64,000 bases of DNA from Adiantum capillus-veneris (Eukaryota > Streptophyta > Polypodiopsida > Polypodiales > Pteridaceae): positions 54,438,253-54,502,252 of the forward strand of contig CM043959.1 in assembly GCA_014529385.2 (NCBI GenBank), read 5' to 3'. Shown piece after piece: positions 62,783-64,000 of the stretch. The translations under genes were made by a program, and so were the position numbers. The notes under the pieces are model-generated. The model did not search any database, was not told the DNA's origin, and saw nothing but the letters and a program-made list of their open reading frames with translations. Position 1 is the stretch's first letter. Every line of letters begins with the position of its first letter.

Positions 62783-63072
62783 TGTTGGGTTAAAGGCCTA
62801 AATAACTCCTTTTTGTACATTTTTATACTTTGTCCAGGTTCAATATGAACCTGGACACATTTTTTCAAAGTTACTTATAATAAAAGTGGGAAAACCCAAA
62901 ACTCACTTATTGAATTTTTCCCAAAAACGTGAGCTCTCTCTCTCTCTCTCTCTCTCTCTCCGAGCTTCGATTCCTAGCGCTTCCTCTCTGTTGCACTCCG
63001 CCTCTTGCTTCTTCCCAATCCTGCACTACATCGCGACGCGCACCTACCAGTACCTTCTGCTTCGCGCTTTCA
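62783..63072 (+). repeat. 3' LTR of element P
   Basis: 290 bases matching 59606-59919, shorter mainly through the CT run. Confidence 0.93.
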
Positions 63073-63315
63073 CCTGGAACTACAAAGAACTTCATCCATC
63101 CAAAATTCTTGAAGCAAATGCACTTTGATTATGATGCAGAGGGTGGAGAAATTGAAGCCGAGCTAGCTACGAGGCAAACTCAGAAAGTGGTACCGCCCAT
63201 TGGTACTCTTCCAATGACTATACAAGGTTATCATGGAAAAGCCAATTTCCAGATTATGTTGTTGGGTAATTGCGACGTTCTCTTGGGCATGTCTTGGCTC
63301 GACAAGAATGATGCA
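63073..63315 (+). pseudogene. Protease C-terminal part of element N, joined to 3' LTR
   Basis: It resumes after P with PGTTKNFIHPKFLKQ (the triplet reads D-P-G across the insertion), then GTLPMTIQGYHGKANFQIML and GNCDVLLGMSWLDKND, the second-half motif of a Ty3/gypsy protease. At 63316 the LTR begins without any RT, integrase or polypurine tract. Confidence 0.82.
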
Positions 63316-64000
63316 TGTCACAAACTGCTGACATGTCAAGCCCTGAAGGATGGAGCCAACTTGTAGATCACGGCCGAGGGGCCTCAATCCTAAGAAGAAC
63401 AAGCAACAATAGAAGAAGAAGTCCTATCAACTTATGGGACCCCATTCAATGGGGCCCAAGTGACAAAGGAATTAAAATAAAGCTGGCCCTCACACAGCGT
63501 AGAATCTGATGACGTTGCAACTGTACATAAAACCGATTTTGTGCTGACATGATGACGTGGCAGATTGTACGTATTTTTGCGTTTTGCGTTGACTGTTGAC
63601 TGTTGACGTGGCAGTTGTACGGATTTTCGTGATTTACGCTGATAGCTTTTGGGCATTGCTTTTGGACCAGATGCTTTTGAGTTTGAAGGCTTTTCATGTA
63701 AAATTGCTTTTGGGGCCTAGGGTCTTTAAATATGAGGCCATGGGCTCATTCTCTGGCATGCTTCCTGGAGAAGGTGCAAAGTTTGGAGTACCGGCTTGTA
63801 TTGTGTTGATGCATTATAAAGAAATACAGAAGGGGGCGGCAAGGTTTGGGGCCAATACTCTTTGGGGTGGAATTCCGCCACTCCGTGTCGCGTGTCGTCT
63901 CTCTCTCTCTCTCTCTCTCTCTTTCTCAGTTCAGTTGTTATTGAAGTGTTAAAAGTTTGTTCGGTCTATTCTTTTCTATTGGCACGTGGTGCCCGTCTTG
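63316..64000 (+). repeat. 3' LTR of element N (cut by window end)
   Basis: Starts TGTCACAAACTGCTGACATG and follows 52751 onward. The last bases CCCGTCTTG match the K LTR end just before TGACA, so about five bases are missing. (CT)n at 63896-63922. Confidence 0.9.

Larger units (their letters stand above)
59606..63072 (+). mobile_element. Ty1/copia element P inserted in protease of N
   Basis: LTRs 59606-59919 and 62783-63072, primer-binding site at 59920-59932, polypurine tract 62772-62782. Gag and protease are absent, and a gag-pre-integrase segment is inverted. Flanks CCCGA and CCTGG agree at three of five bases with two transitions, consistent with a decayed TSD. Integrase, RT and RNase H are largely readable. 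Confidence 0.9.
52751..64000 (+). mobile_element. Ty3/gypsy-type element N (gag-protease remnant), carrying M, H2 and P; runs off the window
   Basis: 5' LTR in two pieces (52751-52978, 55597-56098), primer-binding site 56100-56111, gag (56200-57210 and 59199-59510), protease (about 59511-59605 and 63073-63315) and 3' LTR from 63316. RT, RNase H, integrase and polypurine tract are missing: protease sequence joins the LTR directly. Same family as K, in the opposite orientation. Confidence 0.88.

Overview
The window is repeat-rich nuclear DNA from a land plant and is made almost entirely of LTR retrotransposons. The plant assignment rests on the lineages present: a Tat-like Ty3/gypsy element with two RNase H domains, chromovirus-type Ty3/gypsy pol ending in chromodomain-like sequence, Ty1/copia with initiator-Met-type primer-binding sites, and telomere-like TTTAGGG motifs inside LTRs. 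Some reverse transcriptase (RT) blocks resemble elements I associate with ferns, lycophytes or bryophytes, but the species cannot be fixed from sequence alone. I found no convincing host protein-coding gene, tRNA, rRNA or CRISPR array.

Layout: 1-3.76 kb is the 3' part of a Tat-like element (A1) and its 3' end. 3.77-6.18 kb is a decayed chromovirus pol (A2). 7.10-13.28 kb is a minus-strand copia element (B) with both LTRs; it lost its integrase core and RT and carries a 1.6 kb insert. 13.3-15.5 kb is unassigned sequence with a G-rich tract and a GA microsatellite.

From 15.5 kb to the end the sequence is a nest that resolves with target site duplications (TSDs). LTR L was split by chromovirus D (15,591-48,839, TSD CCTTT) and by element K (49,041-52,193). 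D was in turn hit by C (16,875-21,960, TSD CTTTC), E (24,282-29,362), F (29,598-44,985), a solo LTR H1 (45,424-46,911, TSD CCTCC) and a solo LTR J (47,007-47,552, TSD GTACC). Element G (30,276-44,173, 13.9 kb, TSD GTTGT) lies inside an LTR of F. Element N (52,751 to beyond the window) was hit by M (52,979-55,596), solo LTR H2 (57,211-59,198, TSD AAGGG) and copia P (59,606-63,072).

G is the youngest and best preserved element. It has a long gag-protease-RT-RNase H-integrase frame with only two nonsense codons. Past the pol stop, in the same frame, lies a 439-codon open region encoding a second retropepsin-like domain with a canonical DTG and a tryptophan/proline-rich tail. A further 116-residue ORF follows. 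This extra 3' module is the most interesting content of the window. Most other elements are deletion derivatives: B, E, F, K, M and N each lack essential pol domains.
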